Assembly (NCBI RefSeq): GCF_000948985.2
Contig: NZ_CP059733.1
Coordinates: 5,642,001 to 5,706,000, forward strand
Length of the DNA: 64,000 bases
DNA from: Thalassomonas viridans
GTDB lineage: Bacteria > Pseudomonadota > Gammaproteobacteria > Enterobacterales > Alteromonadaceae
Direction of reading: 5' to 3'
Shown here: piece after piece, positions 18,646 to 28,860 of the stretch
Layout of the letters: each line of letters opens with the position of its first letter
How positions within the stretch are numbered: position 1 is the first letter of the stretch
Notes under the pieces: generated by a model
The model's database searches: none
What the model was told of the DNA's origin: nothing
What the model saw: only the letters and a program-made list of their open reading frames with translations
Made by a program: the position numbers and the translations under genes

Positions 18646-20516
18646 AACAGCTAGCCATCTCCCTGTTATTGTTGCTGACCAGCCTGTCTTTTTACAGTCA
18701 GGATACGCGCGCACAATCCTCCATTTTTGATACATCGTCGGCCTCTTTATTCAGCAATGATGACGAGTTCCTGAAAGTCGAAGAAGCCTTTATTTTTGAC
18801 TTCTTCCAAAATGGCGACAAATTACAGGTCAGCTTTAATATCGCCGAAGGTTATTACCTGTACCGTCACCAGTTTAAGTTCTCCGGTAACAATGCCGAGT
18901 TCACCGCACCTGAACTGCCTGCGGGGATAGAGCACGAAGACGAATTTTTCGGCATCACCCAGATATTTACCGAACCGCTTGATTTGACCTTTGATATTCA
19001 GCAGGCAAGCGACAGCGCCGACATCACCATACGCTACCAGGGCTGTGCCGAGAAAGGCTTATGTTACCCTCCCACTAAGCAAGTGATCCCCCTGGCCTAT
19101 GTCAAAAGCAAGCTAAATGGCGGCGACAAAGGCAATGGCGCTTCGCAGGCCGTTTTAGCGGCACTGACACCTGAAAGCGAAAGCCAGCAGGCCTCAGGGC
19201 AAAACCAGGTTCAGGCGGCTGGCAATAATGCCGCTAACAGCGAGCAATACCAGCTTGCCGATATGCTCAAAGGCGACAGCCTCTGGCTGACGCTGGCGGC
19301 CTTTTTTATCGGTGGCCTGCTGCTGTCTTTCACTCCCTGTGTTTTTCCTATGTACCCTATTTTAACCGGTATTATCGTGGGACAGGGTGACAAGCTGACC
19401 AACAAACACGCCTTTACCTTATCTTTTGCCTACGTTCAGGGCATGGCGGTCACCTATACCCTGCTGGGCATAGTCGTCGCCCTGGCGGGAGCACAATTCC
19501 AGGCCATGTTCCAGCACCCTTATGTGCTTATCGGTTTAAGTGCCCTCTTTATTTTCCTGGCCCTGTCCATGTTCGGCGTCTTTAATCTGGCCCTGCCCAG
19601 CAGCTGGCAGAATAAACTCAATAACTTAAGCAACAAGCAAAAAGGCGGTTCCGTGTTTGGCGTGATGGCCATGGGGGCGATCTCAGGTTTAGTGGCGTCT
19701 CCCTGTACCACGGCGCCGCTGACCGGCGCCCTGCTTTATATTTCCCAAACCGGGGATATTGCCCTGGGAGCCGGCGCTTTATATGCCCTGAGTTTAGGCA
19801 TGGGGCTGCCCCTGCTGGTCCTGGGCAGTTCCGGCGGGAAGCTTTTGCCCAAGGCCGGCAACTGGATGACAGTGATCAAGAACATCTTTGGTTTACTGCT
19901 GCTGGCGGTACCTGTATTCCTGCTGGAGCGTCTGATCCCGGAAATGGCAACCCAGCTGTTATGGGCGACGCTGATCCTGGCAAGCGCCAGCTACTTTTAT
20001 GTGGTTAACCGCGATACCGCCCCGGGCTTCTGGTTCGGCGTACGCAGCCTGGCCATCTTTCTGGCCCTGTTTTTCGGCGCCAATAAGGCCTACCAGCTGA
20101 TTTACCCGCAACACAGCACTACCTACCTGGCCCATGTGGAAGAAGAGGTAGAGTTTACCCGGGTTAACACCCTGGACGAGCTTAACCAGCTGGTGAAGGT
20201 GGCCAACGGACAGGGAAAAACCGTGATGGTAGACCTTTATGCCGACTGGTGTATCGCCTGTAAGGAATTTGAAAAATATACTTTCCCGAAACCGGAAGTA
20301 CAAAATGCCCTGGCCAACACCCTTAAGGTCCAGATAGACCTTACGGACACGGGAGCCGACAGCAGCATAGAACTGATGGAGCACTTCAATGTGTTCGGCC
20401 TGCCTTCTATTTTGTTTTTTGACCTGCAAGGCAATGAGCTGAGCCAGCAACGTATCACCGGCTTTATGGAAGCCGTTGATTTTGCCGACCATGTTAACAG
20501 CATCTTTAACAGTTAA
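18642..20516 (+). CDS. dsbD: Thiol:disulfide interchange protein DsbD
   Basis: A 624-residue transmembrane reductant shuttle. Signal peptide at 1-24; periplasmic alpha domain with the Cys pair in YQGCAEKGLCYPP near 130; an eight-helix central domain with Cys in FTPCVFPMYP and VASPCTTAPLTG; and a C-terminal thioredoxin-like domain with DWCIACKEF near 540. It passes electrons from cytoplasmic thioredoxin to DsbC, DsbG and CcmG in the periplasm. All six redox cysteines are present. Translationally coupled to cutA and followed by a strong terminator. Confidence 0.97.
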   Translation: MKQLAISLLLLLTSLSFYSQDTRAQSSIFDTSSASLFSNDDEFLKVEEAFIFDFFQNGDKLQVSFNIAEGYYLYRHQFKFSGNNAEFTAPELPAGIEHEDEFFGITQIFTEPLDLTFDIQQASDSADITIRYQGCAEKGLCYPPTKQVIPLAYVKSKLNGGDKGNGASQAVLAALTPESESQQASGQNQVQAAGNNAANSEQYQLADMLKGDSLWLTLAAFFIGGLLLSFTPCVFPMYPILTGIIVGQGDKLTNKHAFTLSFAYVQGMAVTYTLLGIVVALAGAQFQAMFQHPYVLIGLSALFIFLALSMFGVFNLALPSSWQNKLNNLSNKQKGGSVFGVMAMGAISGLVASPCTTAPLTGALLYISQTGDIALGAGALYALSLGMGLPLLVLGSSGGKLLPKAGNWMTVIKNIFGLLLLAVPVFLLERLIPEMATQLLWATLILASASYFYVVNRDTAPGFWFGVRSLAIFLALFFGANKAYQLIYPQHSTTYLAHVEEEVEFTRVNTLDELNQLVKVANGQGKTVMVDLYADWCIACKEFEKYTFPKPEVQNALANTLKVQIDLTDTGADSSIELMEHFNVFGLPSILFFDLQGNELSQQRITGFMEAVDFADHVNSIFNS

Positions 20517-20535
20517 CAGGGCTTGCTCCATAATC

Positions 20536-20559
20536 AAAAGGCCGGTTCGCCGGCCTTTT
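20536..20559 (+). terminator. Terminator of cutA-dsbD
   Basis: AAAAGGCCGG / CCGGCCTTTT, a 10-bp stem closed by a stable TTCG tetraloop and followed by CTTT, 20 bp after the dsbD stop. Confidence 0.92.
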
Positions 20560-20586
20560 CTTTACCTGACAGTTAAGCACGGGCGA

Positions 20587-23019
20587 TTAATGCTTGTTCG
20601 GCAACCAATAACCGTCCTTGATTTTTGCCCTGATAAAATCCTCCAACTCCACTTCGGGCACCGGCCGGGAAAAGTAATACCCCTGGATAAAGTCGCAATC
20701 GTGCTGGGTTAAAGACTGCAGCTGGGCGCCTGTCTCCACCCCTTCCGCCACCACCTGCAAACCTAAGTTTTTCACCATGGCTATGGTGGAGATAATGATC
20801 TGGTAATCGGCATTGTTCTCCAGCATGCCGAAAACGAAACTCTTGTCTATTTTGATCACATCCACCGGCATCTTTTTCAGGTAAGCCAAAGAAGAATAAC
20901 CGGTACCAAAATCATCGATGGCAAAGCTAAAGCCCAACTCCCGCAACGCCGACATCACCTCTATGGCAATATTGATATCTTTTACCAGGGTCTGCTCGGT
21001 TAATTCCAGTTCGAAATAGCTGGCGGGGACGGCAAACTCTGCCAGTAACGCCTTAAGATAATCGGGGAGCTTAGGGTCGACAAACTGGCCTGCAGACAGG
21101 TTAACCGCCATACGCACCTGGGTCAGGCCGAGTTTCTGGATCTGCAGCAAGAGCTCGAAACTGCGCCTGAGCACCCAATAGCTAAGTTCAAGCATATAGG
21201 CGGAATTTTCCAGGATAGGAATAAAGTCGTCCGGGGGAATCAGCCCCCTTTTCGGATGGTGCCAGCGCAGCAAGACTTCAAAGCCGTATAACTTACGGCT
21301 TTTGGTTTCCAGCTGCGGCTGCAGGCTCAGGCTGAACTGCTGCTTGGCCAGTGCCTGCCTGACCTCCCCTTCCAGGAAAACATGGCGGGCAATGCGCTGA
21401 TACATTTCCATGTGATGCATATGATATCGGCCGCCGCCATCCTTTTTCGCTTCATACATGGCGATATCGGCAAAACTGATCAACTGTTCCGCCCTGATCC
21501 CGGGATCTTCGGTATAGGCTATGCCTATGCTGGTAGAAATATAGAAAATACTGGTGTCGAGGCAGATAGGCTGTTTAAACTGCTGCAGCACCTGGACGGC
21601 AGTGTCCACCGCCTGCTGTTCGCTGTTAAGCTGCCCCAGTACCAGCACAAACTCATCCCCGCCGAAACGGCAGGCCAGATCCTCTTTCCGCAACGCCGAG
21701 CGGATACGGTGAGCCGCCTCGACCAGCAAACGGTCGCCTTCATCATGGCCGTAGCTGACATTCACCTTCTTAAAGTTATCCAGATCGAGAAAAAGCACAG
21801 CCAGGCCGCCGCCATGGCTCTCTATCATAGCCACCGCCTTATTCAACTGGTGGTTGAGCATGTTGCGGCTCGGAAAGCCGGTCAGCAGATCATACATGGC
21901 GATATTTTCCAGCTCACGCGCCTTTTGTTCGATATCCTGATCCAGCTGCTCCAGCTCAAAACTCAGCTCCAGCGCCGCATCAGACAAAACATCGAGTTCG
22001 TCGGAGAATAAGCGCATACGGCGAAACTCAACCTGGCGAAATTCAGAAAAATGCTTTCGCGCCAGCAAAGGCAGGGCATCGGACAAGGCCAGTAACCGCT
22101 GGGAAAAAGGACCGGTAATGTAGAACACCAGCATCGCCAGAATGAAAAAAGTAATGACCACAGACCACAAGAACTGCCGGCGATCTTCACCATGCTTTTG
22201 GGTAAAAGAGGTCATATCATGAATTAAAATCAGGAAAACCTTCTGCTGCTCATTCTCAGACAGGGGCAGGAAGTTCACTAAATAGCTTTGTTGCCCGACT
22301 TCTCCCTGCAGGCCGCTGTTGCTTACCCCGGCGACTAAATGCTTGCCCTGCTCACCGTAAAGCAACACATTGGTCAGTTGTTTATCCGAAGAAGAAAGCA
22401 CACCGGCCTGGTTGACCAAAACCCCGCTCTGGCGGGGATAGCTGACAACCGATACTTCATTTTCCAGCGACTGGCCGATAGCAAATAACATATCCACCAA
22501 AGAGGCGGTCACGGCAATCACCGCCAGCTCCCCCTTTTCATTGAATACCGGAACAGTGATCAGCTGCAGACAAACTTGCCCGCACAAAACTTCATTTTGC
22601 GGATGCTGCAACTTTAAGGTCGCGGATATCTTGTCTTGGACATCCGGGGGCAAAACGCCTGTGCCGTATAACTGTTCACCGCTTTCCGTTACCAGCCAGG
22701 CATTTTCGACATTAAGCTGCAATTGCAAAATTTCATATTGCCTGTCCAGATTTTCCGCCAGGCTTTGAAAGTCATCCTGCTGCTCAAGGCGGGCAATACC
22801 GGAAAAAGACTCCAGCCAAATCCTCAGCTGACGCTGCAAAACATTGCTCTGCAAATCAAACTGCACCTGGCCATGTTGCAATGCCGTCACCTGGAATTGT
22901 TTAAATTCTTGCTGCAAGCGCAGCAGGGAAAGGTAGGCAAATCCCGAGCTCGCCAGCAACAAGATGCCAATGATCAGGATCAGCAGCTTGGTAGGTACAC
23001 TGATAAAGCGCTTTTTCAT
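20587..23019 (-). CDS. Membrane GGDEF/EAL c-di-GMP enzyme with periplasmic sensor
   Basis: An 810-residue protein. Transmembrane helices near 8-30 and 286-306 enclose a roughly 255-residue periplasmic sensor domain, followed by a linker helix. The GGDEF domain (about 385-545) has intact RFGGDEFVLVL near 451. The EAL domain (about 560-800) reads EVLLRW instead of EALLRW but keeps ELTEQTLV and DDFGTGYSSL, so phosphodiesterase activity is plausible. Which activity dominates cannot be told. It begins 3 bp after the porin-like gene, so it is the last gene of a three-gene operon and may respond to what the two upstream proteins bind. Confidence 0.93.
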   Translation of the reverse strand: MKKRFISVPTKLLILIIGILLLASSGFAYLSLLRLQQEFKQFQVTALQHGQVQFDLQSNVLQRQLRIWLESFSGIARLEQQDDFQSLAENLDRQYEILQLQLNVENAWLVTESGEQLYGTGVLPPDVQDKISATLKLQHPQNEVLCGQVCLQLITVPVFNEKGELAVIAVTASLVDMLFAIGQSLENEVSVVSYPRQSGVLVNQAGVLSSSDKQLTNVLLYGEQGKHLVAGVSNSGLQGEVGQQSYLVNFLPLSENEQQKVFLILIHDMTSFTQKHGEDRRQFLWSVVITFFILAMLVFYITGPFSQRLLALSDALPLLARKHFSEFRQVEFRRMRLFSDELDVLSDAALELSFELEQLDQDIEQKARELENIAMYDLLTGFPSRNMLNHQLNKAVAMIESHGGGLAVLFLDLDNFKKVNVSYGHDEGDRLLVEAAHRIRSALRKEDLACRFGGDEFVLVLGQLNSEQQAVDTAVQVLQQFKQPICLDTSIFYISTSIGIAYTEDPGIRAEQLISFADIAMYEAKKDGGGRYHMHHMEMYQRIARHVFLEGEVRQALAKQQFSLSLQPQLETKSRKLYGFEVLLRWHHPKRGLIPPDDFIPILENSAYMLELSYWVLRRSFELLLQIQKLGLTQVRMAVNLSAGQFVDPKLPDYLKALLAEFAVPASYFELELTEQTLVKDINIAIEVMSALRELGFSFAIDDFGTGYSSLAYLKKMPVDVIKIDKSFVFGMLENNADYQIIISTIAMVKNLGLQVVAEGVETGAQLQSLTQHDCDFIQGYYFSRPVPEVELEDFIRAKIKDGYWLPNKH

Positions 23020-23022
23020 CGG

Positions 23023-24258
23023 CTAAAACCAGTACATCAACTGCAGCGCCCATAAGCTCCAGTGTTCGCGGCTGTTGGCGCGGGCATCGGGCAAAACCAC
23101 GGGAGTTAGCCTGGCGGTTCCTTCAAACCAGTGATGTTCTAACTCAAAGCGTAAATTCGCCAGAATATCGTAGGAAACGCCTAAGGTAACAGAATTCTGA
23201 TAACCGAAATAAGCCGGAGTAGCTCCCCGGGTCGCCTGTTCAAGCTTTTGGCCGTTTTTGTCGTCTTTATTAATATAGAACCTTTCATAACGCACCAGAA
23301 AAGTTAACCTGCTATCGGCCTTGTAACGTCCTTGCAGAAACATTCCTTGCCCCAGGTTGTCCTGATGAAACCCGGGAAAATAAAAATCATCAAAAACAAA
23401 CCTGTCCTGCAGCAACTCGGCACTGAACTCCCAGAATTCTCCCTGATATAAGGCATTTAGAAAGTAACGCTGTAAAATAATATCCGCATCCAGAAAGGCG
23501 TCATTATCCCCGCTGTGATAACTGAAATCGGAATCTAGCAGGGAAAGGCCGAAACGCCACGGAGAATAAAACGGGCGCCAGTACAGGCTTGCCTGGAGGT
23601 CATAATCATGTTTCAGGCGGCCGCTGGCAAACTCGCTTAAAATGGTCTGTGTCTGGGCCTTTGAGATATCTGACGTGCCGCTGCTGAGGTTAAAGTCAAA
23701 ATCCCCCAGCTCATCACTGCTGTAACTGACTTTGATATCAAGTCCCTCGCCGCCTTCGGCGATATCACGGAAACCGTCAAAATATATGGACTGGGGCAGG
23801 ATAATACTGGGACGGGCCTGGGGCACGTCGCGGGTACTGGAATAAAGCCAGTGGTTATTTTTAAAGCGGCCAAAATAGAAATTTACCAGGGTATTTTCTG
23901 TGCTGTAGGCAGACCAGTCCAGCAACAAATAGTCGATTCTTGCTCCTTCATGGTAGCGATTGCCGCCATTGAGGTAAACTGCCTGTCCGGTAAGCCTGAA
24001 ATCCCGGCTCAGCTGATATGAGGCATTCAGGCCGATTTCCGTCAGCTCGGCTGACAGCTCACCGTCATCATTAACATAGTTACTGTGATCTACATCTATC
24101 AGCCCCTGGGCAATAAAACCGTGCACGCGCCAGCGGGTATCGAAGCTGTCGCCGGCAAAGGCTGCCCCGAAAAGGCCGGCAAGTAAAGTCCACCCCAGCA
24201 AGCGGCCACAGGTTAAAAAACGGCCCGCAGATATAGCAGACAAAGGGTTAATGAACAT
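23023..24258 (-). CDS. Porin-like outer-membrane protein
   Basis: A 411-residue protein with a signal sequence (cleavage likely after AAFA near 35) and a long series of alternating strands rich in aromatic girdle residues (DTRWRVHGFIAQGLI, FYFGRFKNNHWLY, FLVRYERFYINKD), ending in the aromatic residue of YWF as outer-membrane barrels do. This supports a beta-barrel similar to OprO/porin-family proteins found next to c-di-GMP genes. The substrate is unknown. Its start overlaps the stop of the binding-protein gene by 11 bases. Confidence 0.75.
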   Translation of the reverse strand: MFINPLSAISAGRFLTCGRLLGWTLLAGLFGAAFAGDSFDTRWRVHGFIAQGLIDVDHSNYVNDDGELSAELTEIGLNASYQLSRDFRLTGQAVYLNGGNRYHEGARIDYLLLDWSAYSTENTLVNFYFGRFKNNHWLYSSTRDVPQARPSIILPQSIYFDGFRDIAEGGEGLDIKVSYSSDELGDFDFNLSSGTSDISKAQTQTILSEFASGRLKHDYDLQASLYWRPFYSPWRFGLSLLDSDFSYHSGDNDAFLDADIILQRYFLNALYQGEFWEFSAELLQDRFVFDDFYFPGFHQDNLGQGMFLQGRYKADSRLTFLVRYERFYINKDDKNGQKLEQATRGATPAYFGYQNSVTLGVSYDILANLRFELEHHWFEGTARLTPVVLPDARANSREHWSLWALQLMYWF

Positions 24259-24670
24259 TTATCGCCGCCCCCGTCTTCATACTACCTTCTGCGTATCCTA
24301 TGGCGCCAGGGGTTGCCAGCACGGCTTCCAACAGATCCTCTGGCGTTTGCACCACGATAGGCGTTGTCCCCAGGCCGGAAAAGGAGAGTTTTTGCCAGAT
24401 AGAATCCAGCTGGTAGGGGAAGATCCCCAGTTTTTCTTTGCTAAAGCGCTGGTGCAAGGGATGCTGGCTCGGCAGGACAAAAACCGTGATGGCAATACCG
24501 TTTTGCCACCTTAATTGCCGCATTGAAAAAATACGCCTGAGCTGGGTGGTGGGAATATCCGCCTGCCCCACAGAGCTGTGGGTAATAATGGTGACGCTAT
24601 AAAGCCGCGGGCTTAAAGCTAAGCCGCAAAACATAATGAGGGTCAGCGTAAGACATTTGATAGTGTTCAC
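24248..24670 (-). CDS. Small periplasmic phosphate-binding-like protein
   Basis: A 140-residue protein with a signal peptide (about 1-25). IITHSSVGQADIPTTQLRRIFSMRQLRWQNG resembles the first lobe of PstS-type binding proteins, and APGAIGYAEG near the end matches their GAIGY motif. It is about half the length of a true PstS, so it is a reduced one-lobe version used for sensing or adhesion rather than transport. The start is a GTG with AAGG directly before it, so the exact start is uncertain. First gene of the operon with the porin and GGDEF/EAL protein. Confidence 0.75.
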   Translation of the reverse strand: MNTIKCLTLTLIMFCGLALSPRLYSVTIITHSSVGQADIPTTQLRRIFSMRQLRWQNGIAITVFVLPSQHPLHQRFSKEKLGIFPYQLDSIWQKLSFSGLGTTPIVVQTPEDLLEAVLATPGAIGYAEGSMKTGAAINVH

Positions 24671-25000
24671 CCTTAGTTATTTCATGCCCGCCGCTTCCCG
24701 GCCCTCACCACGGCCGTACAGCTGGTGGTTCACAATGTAACTTCCGGATGGCACACGGGAAAAATGATCAGGCTTATTCTCCTGAGTTCATTTTCAGTGT
24801 AGTCAAAATTAATCAAAGCACCAGTTAAGCCCTGACCGCCAAGTGATTAGACCAGTATTTTGCTGCTAATTTCTTCGAAAACACTATAATAAGCTGCAAA
24901 TTGTAAAAAATTGCTGGGTTTGGTGAACTAGATTTCCCAATGTTCGATTTTTATGCGATGATAACAGGACAATTAAACTTTAAAGGTGTTTTTACAACAA
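24671..25000. other. 330-bp divergent intergenic region
   Basis: Lies between the periplasmic binding-protein operon (minus) and aroQ (plus), so it should hold both promoters. I see no ORF, RNA structure or clear operator in it. Confidence 0.4.
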
Positions 25001-25459
25001 ATGACTGCCAAGTTTAAAATTTTAGTGCTAAATGGCCCGAATTTAAATATGTTGGGAAAACGTGAACCGCAAATATACGGCGCACAAACCTTAACCGAGA
25101 TCATCGAGCAACTCGCCGAAAAAGCCCTGAGCATGGATATCAGTCTCAGCCATGTGCAGTCAAATGCCGAACACACCTTGATTGATGCCATCCATCAGGG
25201 ATTTGGCGAAATAGACTTTATTATTATCAACCCTGCAGCTTTTACCCATACCAGTGTAGCCTTGCGTGACGCTTTATTATCTGTCGCCATTCCTTTTATC
25301 GAAGTGCATCTATCCAATGTGCACGCAAGAGAAAGCTTCAGGCATCACTCCTATTTTTCAGATATCGCCACAGGGGTTATTTGTGGCTTAGGGGCTAAGG
25401 GATATGACTACGCACTTGATGCGGCCTATCACCTCCTCAAACCCGGAAAGAACACATAG
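25001..25459 (+). CDS. aroQ: 3-dehydroquinate dehydratase, type II
   Basis: A 152-residue type II dehydroquinase of the shikimate pathway: [22 protein letters not shown] with the catalytic Arg and Tyr, [17 protein letters not shown] with the catalytic His, and [17 protein letters not shown] for substrate binding. Residues match the active dodecameric enzymes. The ATG at 25001 is preferred over an upstream GTG (24986) because AAGGTG lies 9-14 bases before it. It precedes accBC, a common order in gammaproteobacteria. Confidence 0.96.
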   Translation: MTAKFKILVLNGPNLNMLGKREPQIYGAQTLTEIIEQLAEKALSMDISLSHVQSNAEHTLIDAIHQGFGEIDFIIINPAAFTHTSVALRDALLSVAIPFIEVHLSNVHARESFRHHSYFSDIATGVICGLGAKGYDYALDAAYHLLKPGKNT

Positions 25460-25521
25460 CGCCGGATAAGTGACATTAACCGGCAACCAATTAACTAGAT
25501 TCAAATTATTAAGGTAGAAAC

Positions 25522-25977
25522 ATGGACATTAGAAAAATAAAAAAACTCATTGAGCTTGTTGAAGAGTCAAACATCAATGAATTAGAAATTTCCGAAGGTG
25601 AAGAGTCGGTACGTATCAGCTGCGGCAATGCCGGCGCAGCTACCGTAGTACAGGCTGCTCCTGCCGTAATGCCGGCAGCGGCTCCTGTTGCGGCCCCGGC
25701 TGCCGCTGCAGCTCCTGCCGAACAGGCAAAACCTGCCGTTAGCGGCCATGTTGTACGCTCTCCTATGGTAGGTACTTTCTATTCCGCCTCTTCACCCGAT
25801 GCCCCTGCGTTTGTCGAAGTTGGTCAGCATGTTAATGCCGGCGATACCTTATGTATAGTGGAAGCCATGAAAATGATGAACCAGATCGAAGCCGATAAGT
25901 CAGGTGTAATCAAAGAAATTCTGGCAGAAAATGAAGACGCTATAGAATTCGATCAACCGCTATTCATCATTGAATAA
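25522..25977 (+). CDS. accB: Biotin carboxyl carrier protein of acetyl-CoA carboxylase
   Basis: A 151-residue BCCP. An N-terminal dimerisation region ([20 protein letters not shown]) is followed by an Ala/Pro-rich linker (about 45-70) and a biotinyl domain ending with the EAMKMMNQI motif whose central Lys carries biotin. It carries carboxybiotin between AccC and the carboxyltransferase in the first step of fatty-acid synthesis. AAGGT lies seven bases before the ATG. accC follows after 23 bp. Confidence 0.98.
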   Translation: MDIRKIKKLIELVEESNINELEISEGEESVRISCGNAGAATVVQAAPAVMPAAAPVAAPAAAAAPAEQAKPAVSGHVVRSPMVGTFYSASSPDAPAFVEVGQHVNAGDTLCIVEAMKMMNQIEADKSGVIKEILAENEDAIEFDQPLFIIE

Positions 25978-26000
25978 GCCCAGCCTAAAAGGGTAATTCC

Positions 26001-27350
26001 ATGTTAGATAAAGTTGTTATCGCCAACCGCGGCGAAATTGCACTAAGAATATTGCGCGCTTGTAAAGAATTGGGCATCAAAACCGTTGCCATTCATTCCA
26101 CCGCCGATAAAAATTTAAAGCACGTTTTGCTGGCGGATGAAACCATCTGTATCGGCAAACCCTCTGCACTTGACAGCTACCTGAATATACCGGCCATCAT
26201 CACGGCCGCCGAAGTCACCAATGCGGTAGCCATCCACCCGGGTTACGGCTTTTTGGCCGAAAATGCCGATTTTGCCGAACAGGTGGAGACTTCCGGCTTT
26301 ACCTTTATCGGTCCTAAAGCTGACAGCATCCGCTTAATGGGTGACAAGGTTTCGGCGATCAAGGCGATGAAATCGGCGGGTGTTCCTTGCGTTCCCGGCT
26401 CCGACGGCCCGTTAACCGACGATGAAGAAACCAACCTGGCCCATGCCAAACGCATAGGTTACCCGGTAATCATCAAGGCTTCCGGCGGCGGTGGCGGCCG
26501 TGGTATGCGCGTGGTCCGCGAAGAAGAAGAGCTGATCGAAGCGATTGCCCTGACCAAGTCAGAAGCCAGGGCAACCTTCAATAACGATATGGTGTATATG
26601 GAGAAGTTCCTGGAAAACCCACGTCACGTGGAAATCCAGGTACTGGCCGACGGCCAGGGCGGCGCCATTCATTTAGGCGAGCGCGACTGTTCCATGCAGC
26701 GCCGCCACCAGAAGGTAGTGGAAGAAGCTCCGGCCCCGGGCATTACCCCGGAAATGCGTAAGCAAATCGGTGAAAGATGCTGCCGCGCCTGTATCGAAAT
26801 CAACTACCGCGGCGCCGGTACCTTTGAATTCTTATATGAAAACGGCGAGTTCTATTTCATTGAAATGAACACCCGTATTCAGGTTGAGCACCCGGTAACC
26901 GAAATGATCACCGGCGTAGACCTGATCAAGGAACAGTTACGCATCGCTGCAGGCCAGCCGTTGTCTTACACCCAGGAAGACATCAAGGTAAGCGGCCATT
27001 CGATCGAATGCCGGATCAATGCCGAAGATCCCCGCACTTTTATCCCTTCTCCGGGTAAAATCACCCGCTTCCACCCGCCGGGTGGCTTAGGGGTACGCTG
27101 GGATTCTCATATCTATGCCGACTACTCGGTACCGCCGCATTATGATTCCATGATCGGTAAACTGATCACCTATGGTGATAACCGGGATGTGGCCATTGCC
27201 CGTATGCGCAATGCCTTGAATGAGCTGGTGGTTGACGGTATCAAAACCAATATTGCCCTGCACCAGGACATCCTGAACGACCAGGGCTTTGTCAACGGTG
27301 GTGCCAATATTCACTACCTTGAAAAGAAACTGGCTGAGGCGGACTCTTAA
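26001..27350 (+). CDS. accC: Biotin carboxylase of acetyl-CoA carboxylase
   Basis: A 449-residue ATP-grasp enzyme that carboxylates the biotin on AccB with bicarbonate and ATP. Key parts: [20 protein letters not shown], the glycine-rich ATP loop [14 protein letters not shown] near 158, [12 protein letters not shown], and the catalytic [14 protein letters not shown] near 287. The length is the same as E. coli AccC. Co-transcribed with accB and followed by a terminator. Confidence 0.98.
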   Translation: MLDKVVIANRGEIALRILRACKELGIKTVAIHSTADKNLKHVLLADETICIGKPSALDSYLNIPAIITAAEVTNAVAIHPGYGFLAENADFAEQVETSGFTFIGPKADSIRLMGDKVSAIKAMKSAGVPCVPGSDGPLTDDEETNLAHAKRIGYPVIIKASGGGGGRGMRVVREEEELIEAIALTKSEARATFNNDMVYMEKFLENPRHVEIQVLADGQGGAIHLGERDCSMQRRHQKVVEEAPAPGITPEMRKQIGERCCRACIEINYRGAGTFEFLYENGEFYFIEMNTRIQVEHPVTEMITGVDLIKEQLRIAAGQPLSYTQEDIKVSGHSIECRINAEDPRTFIPSPGKITRFHPPGGLGVRWDSHIYADYSVPPHYDSMIGKLITYGDNRDVAIARMRNALNELVVDGIKTNIALHQDILNDQGFVNGGANIHYLEKKLAEADS

Positions 27351-27377
27351 GCAGGACCTGGCTGACCTTCAAATAAT

Positions 27378-27403
27378 AGCCCTGCCCTGTGCAGGGCTTT
27401 TTT
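27378..27403 (+). terminator. Terminator of accBC
   Basis: AGCCCTGC / GCAGGGCT, an 8-bp stem with a 5-nt loop, followed by a run of six T, 28 bp past the accC stop. Confidence 0.9.
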
Positions 27404-27655
27404 CTGTTCAGGAAAAACTGCGCCAAATTCAAAGTCCCCCGGATAAACTCCCGTCATACACTTTCAATATGCACTGTGGGCAACTTCCGTGTCGCCAAAC
27501 GCCTCCCGCAAAACAACAATACCGCTTTCTTGTTTTATGACAGAAATATTAAAATATTTGTATTTTTTTCACCCCACCTGAGGAAAATTATTTTACTCTC
27601 GCCTATCCTGTTTAAGGTGATTAACTACTTTAAAGGGATGTTTTTCATTATTCAC

Positions 27656-28759
27656 ATGGATACCAAGGAGTTATATCGAAAAAATACGGACATACCTCAC
27701 TCACACGAAATGGATTTCAACTACAGGGTGCTTTTGCTTACACGTATCATGTGTATTGCAATCATCTTCAGTGTCTTATTTGCCCTGCTCTCTTCCCTGG
27801 GAATCAATCAAATAGGTCAACAGGCCACCAATTTAGACTACGGCTACGGCCTGCTTATGCTTGCCCTGCTGGTCGCATTAAAAAAGGATCATAAACGCTT
27901 TCCCCTGATACTGACGGCTTTTTTGGTGATCAGTTTCCTGCTGTCCCTCTCGGCGCTGGTTACTGTTGTCTTCGATGAATTCCGGGCCATCTGGTTTTAT
28001 CAGCTGATCCTGGTGGCCTTTATGCTTGGCGGACAAAAATCCGGGGTATTTTTTACCTTGCTGTCCCTACTGGCTATTGTCTGCACCCATATCTTCCTGG
28101 CGCCTTTTGGCACCGCGACTTTAGCAAGCATCATCGTCGGGCTGGTGGTGATGGCACTGGTGCTGTCCGCTTTCAGCAGCCAGGTAAACCGTTATCTGCA
28201 CTACATTGAAAAACAAAATGCCGAGTTAAACTACCTGGCCAATAAAGATCCCCTGACCGAAGTATTACATTCGAAAGACTACTGCCAGTTAACCAAAAAA
28301 TACATTGAACGGGCACAAGAGCTCAATGAAAACCTCTCTATCTTATACGCCGGCCTGGACAACCTGGAGCGGCTAAAAGAAAAATACGGCAACCAAATTC
28401 ACCACCAGGCGCTGCAACATATCATTACCATCATCAAAGAGCACCTGCACCATAATGAATTGCTGACCCGGGTGGGTGAAGAAAAAATCTGTATCATTTT
28501 ACCCGAGAGGGATGCCATCGCCGCCCAGTCTTTCGCCATCAACATCAGGAATGCGGTCAGGGACCGCTTATTCGACTACGGCAAAGATAAAATTCCCTTA
28601 ACCCTGAGCATAGGGGTTGCCGCATTAAACGACAGCGACGAAGAAATTCGCTCAATCCAGATAAGGGCAGATAAGGGATTGTTAAAAGCGAAGTTTTGCG
28701 GCGGCAACGAAGTGAAAATCTGCCACTTTTTTGATGAGCTGACCACGGAAAAACTCTAG
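27656..28759 (+). CDS. Membrane protein with degenerate GGDEF domain
   Basis: About 367 residues from the ATG at 27656 (an ATG at 27638 is also possible; neither has an ideal ribosome binding site). About six transmembrane helices (residues 20-205) precede a GGDEF-fold domain beginning NKDPLTEVLHSKDYCQL. The signature loop reads RVGEEKICII instead of RxGGDEF, and the substrate-binding Asp/Asn positions are altered, so cyclase activity is unlikely. The fold may bind nucleotide or serve as a dimer-signalling module. The upstream extension of the open frame overlaps the accC terminator and is not used. Confidence 0.8.
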   Translation: MDTKELYRKNTDIPHSHEMDFNYRVLLLTRIMCIAIIFSVLFALLSSLGINQIGQQATNLDYGYGLLMLALLVALKKDHKRFPLILTAFLVISFLLSLSALVTVVFDEFRAIWFYQLILVAFMLGGQKSGVFFTLLSLLAIVCTHIFLAPFGTATLASIIVGLVVMALVLSAFSSQVNRYLHYIEKQNAELNYLANKDPLTEVLHSKDYCQLTKKYIERAQELNENLSILYAGLDNLERLKEKYGNQIHHQALQHIITIIKEHLHHNELLTRVGEEKICIILPERDAIAAQSFAINIRNAVRDRLFDYGKDKIPLTLSIGVAALNDSDEEIRSIQIRADKGLLKAKFCGGNEVKICHFFDELTTEKL

Positions 28760-28860
28760 CTAATTTTTCAGCCGCTCTTGTCTCAGGTAGGAAAAAACCT
28801 CCCCCTTAGGTATACTGGGCCCAGTTAACCTGAACCTGCTTAAAGCAAACGAATTAATTT

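Noticed and set aside
21382..22011. 209-codon plus-strand ORF inside the GGDEF/EAL gene
   Set aside because: Antisense shadow of a gene with intact GGDEF and EAL motifs.
25640..25740. Ala/Pro-rich repeat in accB
   Set aside because: Normal flexible linker of biotin carboxyl carrier proteins.
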